Shown here piece after piece: positions 10,958 to 22,700 of a stretch of 64,000 nucleotides of DNA; position 1 is the stretch's first letter; the number at the start of each line of letters is the position of its first letter. The notes under the pieces were generated by a model. That model worked only from the letters and a program-made list of their open reading frames with translations. It was not told the DNA's origin and did no database searches. Source of the DNA: Paraescarpia echinospica (Eukaryota; Annelida; Polychaeta; Sabellida; Siboglinidae); assembly GCA_020002185.1 (NCBI GenBank), contig CM034532.1, positions 47,825,962 to 47,889,961 of the forward strand, in the 5' to 3' direction. The position numbers and the translations under genes are program-made.

Positions 10958-12894
10958 TCAACATGTTTCAACAGTATAATGCAATAGCATTAGACGTGTC
11001 TGTTCATCTGTTGTCACGGACTCCATTTCAATATCAGGTAAAATGGAATGAACGATATGTGTCCAGTGATAGTGTTTGCACTGCAGTCTAAAACTCTCCA
11101 GCACCATATTGGACTCCTTCACCAGCCTCGAGCTGTGCAATTGCCCGCTTTTGTGCCATCTGGCGATAATTGTGAACCATCTTAACATTGTCGTCCTCTG
11201 CCCGCTCTGCACCCTGCACTGGTCGGTCTTCACCATGCAGGCCATCTGCATCTCAGTAGGCTCAATGCCTAAACACTGCATTCTTTCAGTGGTAGCAGTG
11301 GCACCACCATTGAAGCGACACACGTTCGCATTTTGTGTGCCACCAGTCATGTGCACCAACAGATTATCATCAGTCATCCGCTGGTAGATGGGGATGAGTT
11401 CCTGGGCCACATCATGGTCGAGCAGTGTGCCCACAATACTGACCTCGTGCAGTGACATCGGCAGTCCCAGAGCAATGGACTGGTTAAACACACATCAATT
11501 GTCCCGTCCTTGTGGGCGTCTCTGGTGGTGTGGGTCGTCATTGGTGGACATGAGTAGAACAGTGTTGCCCACATAGCCTGCTTTGTCCCCCACATTGCCT
11601 CGAAGTGCACGGCCATAGTAAGTCTGCAGTTTCGTAGCTTTCAGTGTAGTTAGACGCCTGACATCACGTCCACCTAACTTCGCCAGTTTGGCAGCCTTCC
11701 ACAGTGCCGTACCCATTCTCTTCTCAGCATGGTTGACAAAGTCGATCTTAGCGATGGTGTGGTCTGGCCCATAGGGCTCCAACTGTGTCAGAGCAGCAAA
11801 CGTACTCGAATCGCCGTCACTCAGGATTTGTGAGTAGCGAAACAAGTACGTCTGCACGGAGCGACTCCAGATCCGCCTGGCTGCCTCGGCTTCCATCGCC
11901 TTTGAAGAGCCGTCGAAGTTTCGATCGCATCCAGTATGTGCAGCTTGCCAGGCTTGCAGTGCTGCTGAACCCACACCAAATCAGTTCTCTGCCAGCATGC
12001 ATGCATGCACGGTAGTAGTTGGAGACGACCTCATAGTCTACCACAAGTCCTTTCTGCACCTCAATGACGACACCGACACCGTGATGGGACGTAAATCCTC
12101 ATTTCTGCCATGTGCCATCATAGCTCACGGTCAAATCAATGACCCCAGCATCGTCCATCAAGTCCCATTACACACCTCGGCAGCAGTGTCCAAACTATTG
12201 TCAGCAACTGACTGGCACGCCTGCTGGAATGTGCGGTTGTGTCGCTGGAATGTCGTCAGATGCATATTGTTGACACCCAGCACCTTCTGCATCGTCTGTA
12301 GTACCTCATGCCCCTTGCCCAGATCATGGGTCAACATTGTCATTATTGTGTTGATCTCGAAGGCAACATTCTGCTTGTTTGAATCATGCAGACGAGGTAC
12401 GAATACACATAACTGCCAGTGTATGAGCAGTGTGTGCACTGAAGATGGAGTGATTCAGCAAATCCCATCAGCTGCAGTCCATCTTTCATCACTGACAGTG
12501 CACCAACACGGTGACAGACAGGGCAGGAGACATCAGCGACCACTTCACTGAGTTGGCCAACATCGATGATACACCAATCTCGACTGCTCAGTTCCTTCTG
12601 TTCGTCAGGGTTGTCACATTTAACGGCGTTCATGGTGTAAATTTTGCGTGACGAGACGACTGTAGGGCGACACGGTGTTGCCTGGGCCGTTCCTGGTAGC
12701 TGTGCAGTCGCTCCGGCGTCAGCTGTCACGATCTTCCCGGTGCTGTCGGTGTCAGTCGCAGTGTCGTCTGCTTCAATAAACTCGCATTCGCAGTCGATTA
12801 CGGTTGCTAAGTCGACTTTCTCGGATGACCAACGACGTGCAGCATTGCACTCAGTCAGGTGCTTGCGTATTACTTTCAATTTCTTTGGCGGCAT
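10958..12894 (-). pseudogene. Mutator-like (PF20700-type) transposase pseudogene
   Basis: Read on the minus strand, fragments follow the order of the 'Mutator-like transposase domain' proteins common in invertebrates. From 12894: MPPKKLKVIRKHLTE, then DWCIIDVGQL with Cys-pair motifs CPVCH and CTHC. At 12158-12430 comes FEINTIMTML and a GKGHEVLQTM-like stretch. At about 12125-12000 come LTVSYDGTWQK and GFTSHHGVGVVIEVQKG and VVDYEVVSNYY. At 11495-11974 come CDRNFDGSSKAMEAE, SDGDSSTF, NHAEKRMGT and KLQTYYGRALRGN. At 10958-11480 comes LIPIYQRMTDDNLL with GGTQNANVCRFNG. The Asp residues of DGTW and DGDS are the likely catalytic acids. At least three frameshifts (near 12400, 12170 and 11970) and in-frame stops (TGA at 12099-12101 within QK*GF; another at 11495) break it, so it is dead. 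Coding length would be about 640 residues. It lies antisense to eIF3e, probably in its last intron. Confidence 0.8.
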
Positions 12895-14181
12895 TTCGTT
12901 TAAACTCTCTTTTTCACAGAATATATCGTTCGTTTATCGAGTGTCAAACTATTCTCTATAGCAACAACTTCGAATAATGTAAACAGGAAAGTAGACAACA
13001 CATAGCATCGTGGGATTTATTTGCCTCGTTTTGAACCAAAATGTGTCGTAAAACTGCCTGAATGACCTTTGAACTTGCTTTCATCTAGTTCCGTACCTTG
13101 TTTTGAACAAAAATGTGTCATAAAACCGCATATGCAAGGCTTTCGACCAGTTCCGTGTCTCATTTGCAGAAGTTCTGTGCTAAATAAGGAGATCGTCGGA
13201 AATTTGGACTGGGTTTTAATGCGGGAAAATTCAACTTTGGAAAAAAGGGGCATGACTACCAACATAACTGACAGATAGCCAAGAAGACGGCCGTTCTTTT
13301 GATACCAAACAAAATGGCGTATCTTGAACAAACGTGGTCGTTGTCAAGGCATGAACATGGACTACTTTTGGCGTGTTTCATCGATTAAAATTTTTTTGTC
13401 ATTTCGCATATGATGGACCATCTAAGTTAGTGCTAATATAGTGACTTAGCGGTAACTGTTAAAAAATTATCTTTATTGTGAAGTAGATTTGTCAATCTGT
13501 CAAAAACTGAAAGAAACACAAAACTTCAGAAAAATAAATGTTTACGTATTTCAGACTGCCGTGACTCCCCTTAAGGTAGCGGGCGTGGTATCATGTCAGT
13601 TGATTTCTTTACTTTTTCTCATAGAACATTGGTAGGTGTCAGTATGAACATGTGTACTATAAAAAAAACATGGCACTAGCGCCATATGTCACCGATCCGT
13701 CCTTTAGAAACTAGTAGTTTTAGTGTGTCTGTGGAAAGTCCCTTTTCATATTCTTGGAAACTGGTAGTGTTTCCACAGTGATAATCAAGTGTGCGTCAGG
13801 CCAGTTCAAACATTACTCCAAGATAAATTTGTTCATTGTGAACGCAGATCATATAGTCTGGTTATTCTCATGCCACTATGCTGTTGTATTTTCATTACAT
13901 AAATGCACCACACTGTTAAATCACCAAATAATGGCGGTAGTTTTGTTTATTCTGCGACAATGCCCTATAACTTTGCACATGAACTCAAAAATTGCACAGG
14001 ATGGTTTTATGTTTGGTGAAAGGGGTCATGCCAAAAATGCAGTACGGATTTTGGCTGTATTTCAACATTGTAGCACAATTTTTATGAAGCTGCAGCAAAC
14101 TTAATATGCATTTTTTTACAAAAAAAACCATATGAATGTCAATAACATTTGTACTTACAAACATACAAATTTTTCTTTCAG
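12895..14181. other. Intronic sequence without recognised gene
   Basis: Contains two related ~60-bp stretches (GTTTTGAACCAAAATGTGTC near 13027 and GTTTTGAACAAAAATGTGTC near 13099), followed by unremarkable AT-rich DNA. The first ~150 bp likely belong to the 5' part of the Mutator-like element. Confidence 0.4.
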
Positions 14182-14235
14182 GGAGTTTCTCAAAATGATT
14201 GAACCACCTTAAATAAAGGACGTGTCCGATTTATA
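14182..14235 (+). CDS. Candidate terminal exon of eIF3e with poly(A) signal
   Basis: A strong acceptor (TTTTTCTTTCAG, ending 14181) is followed, in the phase required by the exon ending at 9750, by GVSQND and a TGA at 14200-14202. AATAAA follows at 14212-14217. The position and phase fit a last exon. However, the encoded tail lacks the Trp-containing C-terminus seen in vertebrate eIF3e and is shorter than expected. It may be chance; another last exon could lie elsewhere. Confidence 0.3.
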
Positions 14236-14829
14236 ACACAAATGCCTACTAGACATATCATTTTAATATCGTTATCCCAAATTGGGTTTATTATACATGT
14301 TGCTGTTTTATTTCCCTAACCTTCTGTACTATTGATTTCTTAATTATTGAACACCTGAATGCTTTCATATCATCATAGATGTCACCACTAAGTGTCACCT
14401 GTATGCACGTTGTTAGCTGTTAACCTAAGCTTCATTAGAGGATAACATGATAACTGCTCAAGTGGCAGCTTCCACATCATTCACCAGGTGGCACCACAGT
14501 TTACTCGCATTGGCCACCAGGTGTGCTGCGTCAGGGGGTGCCATGTGTGGTCTGCCCCCCCACTCCAATCATCACCCAGTAGTACCGTGGTTGTGGTGGT
14601 GCGGTGGCTTTGATGTTGTGCCAGCTATAGCAGCTGCGGTGTGTTGGCAGGTTAGACTGTGTATGACGTGTGACTGGGTATCAATGCAGTGCTACTGGAC
14701 GTCTGGTCCCACAAACACATCGTGTCAGTAGGCATTACACTAGAGCGTACTGACTCTTCCGAACCATCTCACCTTGGTTGGTTAATTTTAGTAGTGGCGC
14801 CGCCTTTGGATCGTGTGATCTTATTTCAG

Positions 14830-14944
14830 CCGCACGGAAGAGATGTTTGGCTATATTTATCTAGCGGCGAGTGGCGCCGAACCCTGTTCGGGAATTGCGG
14901 AAACCGGGGCGAACAAGACCGCCACCCTGTTGGCGAGTGTTCCG
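14830..14944 (+). CDS. Candidate internal exon, unknown gene
   Basis: An acceptor TTATTTCAG (ending 14829) and donor CCG|GTGAGA enclose 115 bp. One frame reads RTEEMFGYIYLAASGAEPCS then GIAETGANKTATLLASVP without stops. LAAS..GAN is loosely reminiscent of an ankyrin repeat but spacing is off by about three residues. No partner exon is certain; treat as speculative. Confidence 0.18.
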
Positions 14945-15144
14945 GTGAGACCAGGAAAAAGGTGGGCGGTGTTGACACATTGTGCCGTGCTGTACAGGTG
15001 TGTCACTCCGTCTACCTGGGATTGGCACCCTGCAATGGGTGCCACCCTGCGAATCAGGCACACAGTGATAATCACGGAGTGTGGGTATCGATGTCAGTCA
15101 AGTCTCATTCACCCCGTGGTGGGGGTGGCCACCCTCTGGGTAAG

Positions 15145-15225
15145 GTCAAGCGTGTGTGTCGCAAGACCAAGTGTGCGTGTCGCAACACCAAGTGTGTGTC
15201 TCGCAAGACCAAGTGTGTGTCTCGG
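15145..15225. repeat. Short 18-bp tandem repeat
   Basis: Four degenerate copies of a GCAAGACCAAGTGTGTGT-type unit. No function is apparent. Confidence 0.7.
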
Positions 15226-15564
15226 CTATTGACACAGTGTAGATGGCGATCTACCTCCCCTGGGGTCACCGATCTACCCCCTCCTTGGGTGCTGTCTGTC
15301 TCCCTATCACTGCTTGCACGAGCTAATTAAAACAAGGTGACAGGTTAACAAAGTCTGCAATTACAACTGTGTCGGAAGTTACCCCACAGAGCGTGTGAGT
15401 GGTGACACAAGATTGGTGATTGGATTGCTTTCGTAGTTCTTCAGCACCCGTTCAAGGTTTTGCTCTCAGTCTATCAGAATTTTGTGTCCATCTTTACATC
15501 AACTGTCATAGGTCTTCAGCCACATTTTTTTTTATTGATCCTGACCGTCAGAGATCTATAGTTA

Positions 15565-15615
15565 TACTTCGTAAAGCACTTTGAGCAGTCCTAATAAGGA
15601 TAATTTATTGTTTTC
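15565..15615 (+). repeat. LINE-tail-like remnant
   Basis: CGTAAAGCACTTTGAGCAG followed by an AT-rich stretch resembles the GTAAAGCGCTTTGAG tails that end many L2/CR1-type elements. A similar fragment, AGTAAAGTGCTTTGAGTAG, lies at about 6962-6985 in an eIF3e intron. Too short to classify. Confidence 0.3.
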
Positions 15616-16847
15616 AACCATTTATGTAATAGTTTTTGTGTGATGTGATATTTTATTTAGCACACACACTTGTACCTGATTCCACAATGTCAGGTACTCG
15701 TAGTAATATACACAGTAGGGTGTTTCATGATTGAACATTAAGCGCAGAGCTTATATTTGGCATAGACATGGATGTGATGTGTGGAATTCTCATTCCATAC
15801 GTGACTTTGTATATGCACTTGCAGCACCAAAACCAAAAAACATTGATCAGTGGCTGTGGAATTATAAAAAAAGTTGATTCCCGTAAGCAATTCCAGTTCA
15901 TATTCCTCCCCAAATGATTCCAATTCTGCTACGTTAACTAATTCAAATTCCAGAATTGGAATCGGAAGCAGCCTTCAATTCCGATTGTGGAATCGGCCAA
16001 GGCCTGAAACACAGTCAGAGTCATTGTGTTTTACTATTTTACAAAACTACAGTTACTTGAGTTACTATGATTAAAGGGACGCTGTTAATCCATTTGTTTT
16101 TATTGTACAACCACGTTACCCAGTATGAACTATGTTTCATAACATACTTACCAACATAATTTGTTTTAATGAAGCAGAAATAACTGTTGAATTTGACTGT
16201 TCTGTGTTCATAAAAAAGCACTGATCTGTCACTGAAATCCTAGAATAGTGAGGAGCTCGTATTATTCCAAGAAAGATTGAGACCTGACGGGACAGGGTGG
16301 GGGCGTGGTGCTGTATTACCTGATGCACATATCCATCTTTTTAGTAGTCGGACCTGAGGCTACGCCTTCAAAAGCAACGCGTTACCATGTAAACGAATCG
16401 GTTCCTCTCGAAACACTTATTTATTTGATTTCATCAAGAAATGGTTCATTAAAACACAGTTAGCCAGTCAGTATGTTATAATACAGTTTATACTGTATAA
16501 GATGATTTTATGAACATCAAACAGATCTCCCTGTCCAGAAACAATAAGAAATGGTGATCATAAAACACCAGGGATTTAGAGTATGTTTATATGTCACCAC
16601 TGTCCCACTTGACTCGAGAGTTCTTTTACTGCATGTAGGTCCATTGGCAGGGTAGTGAGTGCCTTAAAGTTGCCCTCAGGCAGAGGGTGGTGTTGTGTCA
16701 CCTAGTGCCTAGCTGTGCCCTGTCGTTGCCTAGGTGGCCTCTCATCCCCACGTCTGGGTGATTATGTGTGCATTGAAGCAACGCATTGTCATAAAATGTT
16801 AACCTCAGGCAGGTTGCTGGGTCACACCAGTGATGGAGATACCGTGG

Positions 16848-16994
16848 TCGGTCAAATCTCGCTTTACAGTCACCTCAGTAATTCTGGTCACCCTAGAAAC
16901 TCACAAATTATTTCCGTAATAGTAAAGTACAAAAATTAGCCTCACTAATACGGTCACCTCGCTATTCAGGCCACTTTGGTCTGAGGTTCCATTG
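16848..16994. mobile_element. Second copy of the GGAACCTC-end MITE
   Basis: CGGTCAAATCTCGCTTTACA starts the copy and CTGAGGTTCCATTG ends it. Internally, AATACGGTCACCTCGCTATT and CAGGCCACTTTGGTCTGAGG match the complement of the copy at 9894-10083. AATAC...CCTCGCTATTCAG and GGTTCCATTG also match the satellite monomer's AATACCTCGCCATTCAG and GGTTCCACTG. Confidence 0.6.
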
Positions 16995-17859
16995 TCTGCA
17001 AGATGTGAATCCTGATGTATTTTGTTTTCTTATAAATCTTTTAATATGTTCTTCTCCAAGCAGCCTGTTCTTAGGCTGATGACAGAGTTCTCTTTTGGGA
17101 GAAATGGGTGGTTGATGGTTTTACATATATGTCATTTAATAAGGATGTTTTAAGTATCTTTTATATTTGCTCTCCTTGGAGGAAGTTTTTGGTTAATGTC
17201 GTTACATTCCACTGCTGTGGATTGAGTGTTACGCTGCTCGTATCAGTTTTCTACCAGAATATTTTGTCGGTGTATAACCATAGGTGCCTGGTGTTCACAG
17301 TTGTCTCTCTGTGGGACCAGCTGCCTGAAGTAGGAACCTGTCCCAACATGCAGGTGGCAACAGAGCACGGCCGAGTCTGATTAGCGTGTCCGTTAACCAT
17401 GGCCACGGACTGCTGGTTGGCGTGAAGACTCTGTGTAGAGAACGGCACACACCAACTGCCACACTCATAACCCTTGTTATCCCAGGCTGACAGCTGGCCC
17501 TGTGCTCCACCCGGGGTTTATTGCCCCCTGGCCAGGGTGCCTGTCTCAGCTCGCCACACGGCTGACATTGATACCCTGTAAACGTGGTGTGAGAAAGTTG
17601 CATCTTGCATTACTTTGCTTTGATCGAACATGCTGCCATGCCCTAGCCTATGCTCTGGGTATGCAGGAGGAAATTACCCCATGTGGGGTTGTTAATAGGG
17701 TTGAGTGGGGTGACCTGATGAAAGAAGGCAATGTAAGGATTCCTAGTCAGTGTAGCACCTTCCTCCACGTCGCAAATGTGACAGGCTAATTTGAAATCCA
17801 ACTTTAAAGAGGTTTTAAATGTGTGCATCAGGAAAACGTGATTTTTAATTTCCCCACAG

Positions 17860-18550
17860 CTGTGCAAAGCTATGGTGAGTTTGTCAGGCAAAATAATGAG
17901 TTTGTTGGTGATGTTTAGTTGTATGCCAGGAAGCAGTTTAGTACATAGTCAGATTATGTATGTTTTATTCTGTTTACAGGGGTATAAGTCTTGAGAAGAA
18001 CCGATATAGGGGCCTGGAAATTTGTCAAGGAAAGTATCTTTTCATCCACTACTGCCAGCAGTAACGTTGTCACATATAGTCGTAGATTGTGTTTGTTTAC
18101 ATAAATAACATACATTTCAAAAATAACATCACTGCTTATGTCTAATAATAGTTTGAACTGTTGTGATGAAAATATTTATAATTGTTGCATTTATTTTAAA
18201 CAGGAAGTCATTGTCTTCATTAACTTCGATCAGTATACTAACTTCCTGTTTTCTCGTTCTATCCTATCTATCTTATGTGAGAAAAATAATTGTTCTTATC
18301 GGTGTTTCCTTAACATTCAGTAGTTTTCTCTTAACAACGGCCCGTCTTTTATTCAGTGTTGTGTGTTGACTGCTAACAGGGCAGGGACGGCGGGAGACCT
18401 GGCGTTGCGGAAGACGATGGATATACATCAACATGGCGATGTCATCAGACTTCTGAGTTGAACCAGAGACAGACGAACGACAGCTGCGCATCGACTCGCC
18501 GTTCGTCCTTGCTGAAATATGTTTTGTTTGATGAATAAACTTCAGGAATG
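17860..18550 (+). CDS. Candidate 3' end of an unidentified spliced gene
   Basis: Three putative exons join in phase: 17860-17874 (15-bp microexon, CCCCACAG / GTGAGT), 17980-18033 (after CTGTTTACAG; weak donor AAA|GTATCT) and 18380-18461 (after CTGCTAACAG). Together they encode CAKLWGISLEKNRYRGLEIC, QGKAGTAGDLALRKTMDI and HQHGDVIRLLS, then TGA. AATAAA follows at 18533, so transcripts could end near 18550. GTAGDLAL...GDVIRLL weakly recalls the end of an ankyrin repeat. The gene is not recognised and the exon chain is an inference from splice signals and frame. Confidence 0.25.
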
Positions 18551-18639
18551 ATGATGGCGTGGCGGCCAGACAAGGGTTTATTAAGACACAGACGCCATTA
18601 TTAATGGTGTGCATATTGTGTTACCTTCAATTTATCACA

Positions 18640-18885
18640 ATGCGAGCCGCGCGCCCGGTTTGATCTATGTCGTCTGTCTCCACCAGCCCCGGAGTCTGGC
18701 GGGGGCAGCCACAGATCAATCGGGTGTGGTCGACCCGGGCAAATAACTTGGAAAACTATACTGTTTCATAGGCACGGATCGGAATCTGACGTCGAAAGTT
18801 ACGGGACGCCGTGAAGGAGACGAAGGCCATGGCTTGCGCGGATGCCGCGGCGATATTGCCGTGGAATAGAGGATAAATTTGCCGT
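18640..18885. promoter_or_regulatory. GC/CpG-rich patch
   Basis: A locally GC- and CpG-rich stretch (GCGAGCCGCGCGCCCGG, GCCCCGGAGTCTGGCGGGGG) just beyond the candidate gene end. It ends with a good initiation context, GAAGGCCATGG, that opens only a 15-codon frame at about 18829. It could be a promoter/5' UTR. No TATA box or downstream exon supports this. Confidence 0.2.
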
Positions 18886-21000
18886 TGACTTATATTCTTT
18901 GTAACCCGATAAATGTTACGGTAAAAAGTAATTACACGTTTTGAATAAATTCTACAGCATCATTTATGCAGATTTCATTGACTTATAATTGATATGTATT
19001 AGGTCCTACTTACTGGCTGACTGTTACGCGTATTGCATGCATGGTTGTTTTCTAGTTCCAAGAACGATCGCATCATAATGACATCCATGACGATCTAGAT
19101 TTTAGTAGGTATAATAACATGTTACACGACCGATTGAGGCGATAACCGCGGCGCATGTATATTTTTGAAAACCGACGTGTCCTGTCAATAAAGTTATTTT
19201 GTGTCTGCTGAAACTTGGAAGTGGAATTGTGTTTGCTACTGGGAAACTGAGTGTAACTTACTGTAATTTGGCAGTAAGCTACGATTGGGGGTTCACGAAT
19301 TGTCTGTGCAGAACAACAGTTGTACAAAGTTTTGTTCGCGCAGTTGTTACCCGAGTAAACGAACTATGTGTCACTATATGTACGACAACCAAAATGTCGG
19401 GTACAATGATTTATACGCATCTAGTCGGGGTTCCCGAGAAGTAAAAGGCCCAGACGAATTTCTTGATAACATAAATTATGTACGTCGTGTTTTATTCTTT
19501 ATTGCTTTACACGGATGTAGTATATTTACCATAGAAGTGGTATACAATTGGGGTTTTACAGATCAATAAAATGAATCATCCGGTGAAAAGGTGGAAGATT
19601 TATGGGTCTGTCGTTGACTGGAGTAAAGTACAGGTGTGTCATAACGTTATGTTATTTCGCCGCCAAATCACGTATTGTCAAAATTATTAAGAGGTGACAC
19701 GGTGATAGTAACTTGGCCTACCTAACGCGCTTTATGGATAATATTTGTTAACCGACTGAAATGGTAAATGCTAGTAAATTTATAATTCCCCGTAAAACGG
19801 TTCCAGCTGAAAAAGACGACGTCATTAGCCAAACGTTGAGGAACTTTCTTGTTTGTTGCTGCATTTTTGAGTTCCCGTTTATACAGTTGTTAACGGTAAA
19901 TATTCTACATAAATAAAGATTAAAAAACGTAATATAATAATTATTAACTTGGTGAATATATGGAGTGGGGCGGAGCCAGAGCTCAGCCAGCACTTTGCTG
20001 CTATTGGACATGATGACAGCGGGGGGCGGAGGGGGCTGTTGGAGATTTTTCGCGGTTACGTTCCAGATTTTTGGCAGAAAACTTACTACTCGGCGTTTCG
20101 ACGCCTTTAATAAGTTAACGTGAATTGAAGCTTTTTAATTACATAAAACAGCGTAGGCGTATAGCTGTCTACGGGTTAATCAATAAACATTGCTGTACAT
20201 TCCGTGTAAATAAGTGTACAACGGTTGCGTAAATCTGGCGCCGCGTCATCAATGAATGTATGAAAATGTTCGCCGACTTCAAAGGCAGTCAAGAACCCGA
20301 ACAAGAACTCTGGTGCGAGTCGATGTGGGCCCGAGGGACCAACTCCGCATTTCCTGCCAAGACGTTTATTTTCAACACAACCTTCGGGAAATACTACACG
20401 CCGATGACACTGACCCGTACAGTTGGTTTCAGGCTATCACGGTTTCATTGAGGAAATCGTAATAGGTAGCGGTTTGGGATTAAGGAATTAGTAAATCATT
20501 GGGTCGCTTTTAAAATCGACGTCTGGCGGTTATGTGGGACCCGGCAGATGTCAATAAGGTGTGTGCAAGGGTACTGCATGTCCCCCTTTGGCGGCAGTCG
20601 TAGCATACCGTTTTGTCCGTGTCGTAAGACAGTTAAAAATGTTGACGTAATAAAGGTCACTTTATTTATGTTTTGTGAGAAATTTGTCAGGTTAGAATTC
20701 CTCAATTGTGTAAATAAAAAACAATCCTACAAGTGATGTCATAAACATTGAAGTCGACGTGCTTTGCATATAGGGTCTAGGCAATAGGTCCGTATCCAAT
20801 ACTAAGTGCATTTTAATGGTGGTAGAAATCTGTTGTCGACGCGAAGTTGAATGAACGGCGATGTCATCGATTCATGTAGGCCTGGTACCGCAAAATAGGG
20901 CTTCGGATCTTCTGCATAAATTACCTTTAAGAAATTGTCGAGGGACATTTCTACTAACATCCGTATACACGACAAACACGGCAGTTCTTGGAGATTGATG
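18886..21000. other. Interval without recognised gene
   Basis: Short open frames (up to 94 codons) only. None shows recognisable domains. Confidence 0.4.
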
Positions 21001-21006
21001 GGCCCC

Positions 21007-21195
21007 GGATGATTGATCGAAATAAAGTGATATCACCTCGGCAATGTTGGGTCGACGAGGTTACAATTGGAAATGATTGATTGTAATGAAGTGGTATCAC
21101 TTGAGGCAGTTAGATCGAGGAGTCGGCAGTCAAAGATGATGGATTGTAATGAAGTGTTATCACGTTGCTTTGTCGGATCGAGAAGTCCGCTGTCG
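21007..21195. repeat. Three-copy degenerate ~57-bp tandem repeat
   Basis: Three units share GATTG(A/T)AATGAAGTG(G/A)TATCAC-like cores near 21017, 21075 and 21140, each followed by a GGTCGA(C/G)GAG-type motif. The spacing is about 57-65 bp. Confidence 0.55.
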
Positions 21196-22160
21196 CGTGG
21201 CAGACTGCGGGCGGTTGATATGAAGAACTGATTGCGGAGAGCTTATGACATCTGACGGCGATGGTCTCACGAGTGGCGACCGCCTGCGTCGAAGTCTTGC
21301 GAGAGCGTCGAGACGCCCCCGAAGCGCGGCGTGACATTATTAAGCATCATGCCACATACAACCTGTCATATGGAAGCGCCACACTGCCATCGCAGCTCTC
21401 ATCAAAGATATATGGGTGTTTGTTTGCTCGCACGGACAAATTACGCAGCTGTTGCCTTGCAGCGCCGACTTGTTAGGACCACCGGTTAGGATTCATCTCC
21501 GCACCAGTAGCGTGAAGAAAGCGTTCGCGCCGGCTGCTATAGATAATATGCGAATAAAACGGTTGCACCATCGCGCTGCTTGGATGTAGCACACCAAGTC
21601 CGCGTTGTCGTCGTTGACCATCCATCATCAGACCTAGGCATAGTCCAACACCCCACATTAGTATCGGGACATATTCCCAAAACTACGGGCGTAGAGTCAC
21701 CCACTTACACTTGAGCAGGTTAAGGCACTGCTTATGCCGTTCGTCCCTTCTATCTGGTGTCTATGCCAGGGGAAGTAAAAGGTCCTACACAGGGAAATAA
21801 AAAAAAACCTGTCGTGAACTCACCGAGCGGTGGTCGCATTCTCAAAAAAATCCTACGACAAATGATCAACAAATTGATGGTCCTATAACGGATGCAGAAG
21901 GAATGCGTTCGCCAATAATTATTGGCGGTATCTTAGTTCAGTTTTGGTTACGGGTGTTCGATTCATTTCCTCAACAAGCCTACTATAGTGTAGTTTTAAT
22001 GGTTGGGACCTCACACCGTCACAAAGTGCTGCCAAGAATTCTTGGCGCACCTGTTGAAGTATTCCTTAACCAAGACGCTCTTGAGTGTGTTTCATATATG
22101 AATGGCACTACGCCGCTAGTTGGGAGAACTATCCCGATAATAATGTTCCAAATGGGACGT
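21196..22160. other. Interval without recognised gene
   Basis: Nothing recognised. A 145-codon frame at 21903-22340 runs into the LINE fragment and its first part is not identifiable. Confidence 0.4.
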
Positions 22161-22470
22161 GCCTACATTAACTACATACGTCAGTCCGTGCAGAAGTATT
22201 CCTGCACTTCAACGACCCTTCTGTTTCCCCATACGCCTCTCGTACGATGTCTCCTCTCAGTCTCATCTCTTTTCTCGGTTGTTACGCCGGCTCTTCGGAG
22301 TTTACTCCCTCTTAGTGTTAGATCAGTTAAAAGGGACTAGACCCCTTCACCCGTCTGTTGACAACATTAATATCGCTTATCGGGTTAGAAATTAAACATT
22401 TTGTCTCGGTGCGCCTCTGAGCTTGGTTTCCGAGGATTGGGCGCAAAAGAAGTGTTATTATTATATTCGA
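22160..22470 (+). mobile_element. L2/CR1-like LINE 3' fragment (second copy)
   Basis: Broken frames spell FSVVTPALRSLLPLSVRSVK, the end of the reverse-transcriptase protein. TCTGTTGACAACATTAATAT and the tail GCGCCTCTGAGCTTGGTTTC CGAGGATTGGGCGC then match the tails at 9.35 kb and 53.57 kb. The fragment ends at TTATTATTATA, a short tandem-repeat tail as in L2 elements. Confidence 0.65.
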
Positions 22471-22700
22471 GATGGGCAGGCAAGGGTGGATGCAGGCAAA
22501 CTTGCAAAGAGAGCAGATGCGGAACAACACCAAGGACGCAGGGGAAGGTCACAGCTCAGATGGGAGGACCGTGTGAGGAGAGACATGAGACGATCGGGTG
22601 AAGATGAAAGTTGGAGAGAGGGGGCGGCTGAGAGAAAGAACAGAGCAAGTGGTTCGACCGTACTCAATCTGACCCTCACCCCTGTACAGGGAACAAGGAG
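22470..22700 (+). mobile_element. Remnant of another non-LTR retrotransposon (endonuclease/RT C-terminus)
   Basis: A short open frame encodes RAGKGGCRQ-like residues and then, in the adjoining frame, GRRGRSQLRWEDRVRRDMRR followed by DESWREGAAERKNR. This GRP.LRWED.V..D...G...W...A.DR pattern is the conserved C-terminus of RTE/craft-type LINE proteins. It immediately follows the tail of the L2/CR1-like fragment, so one element inserted next to or into the other. Confidence 0.55.
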
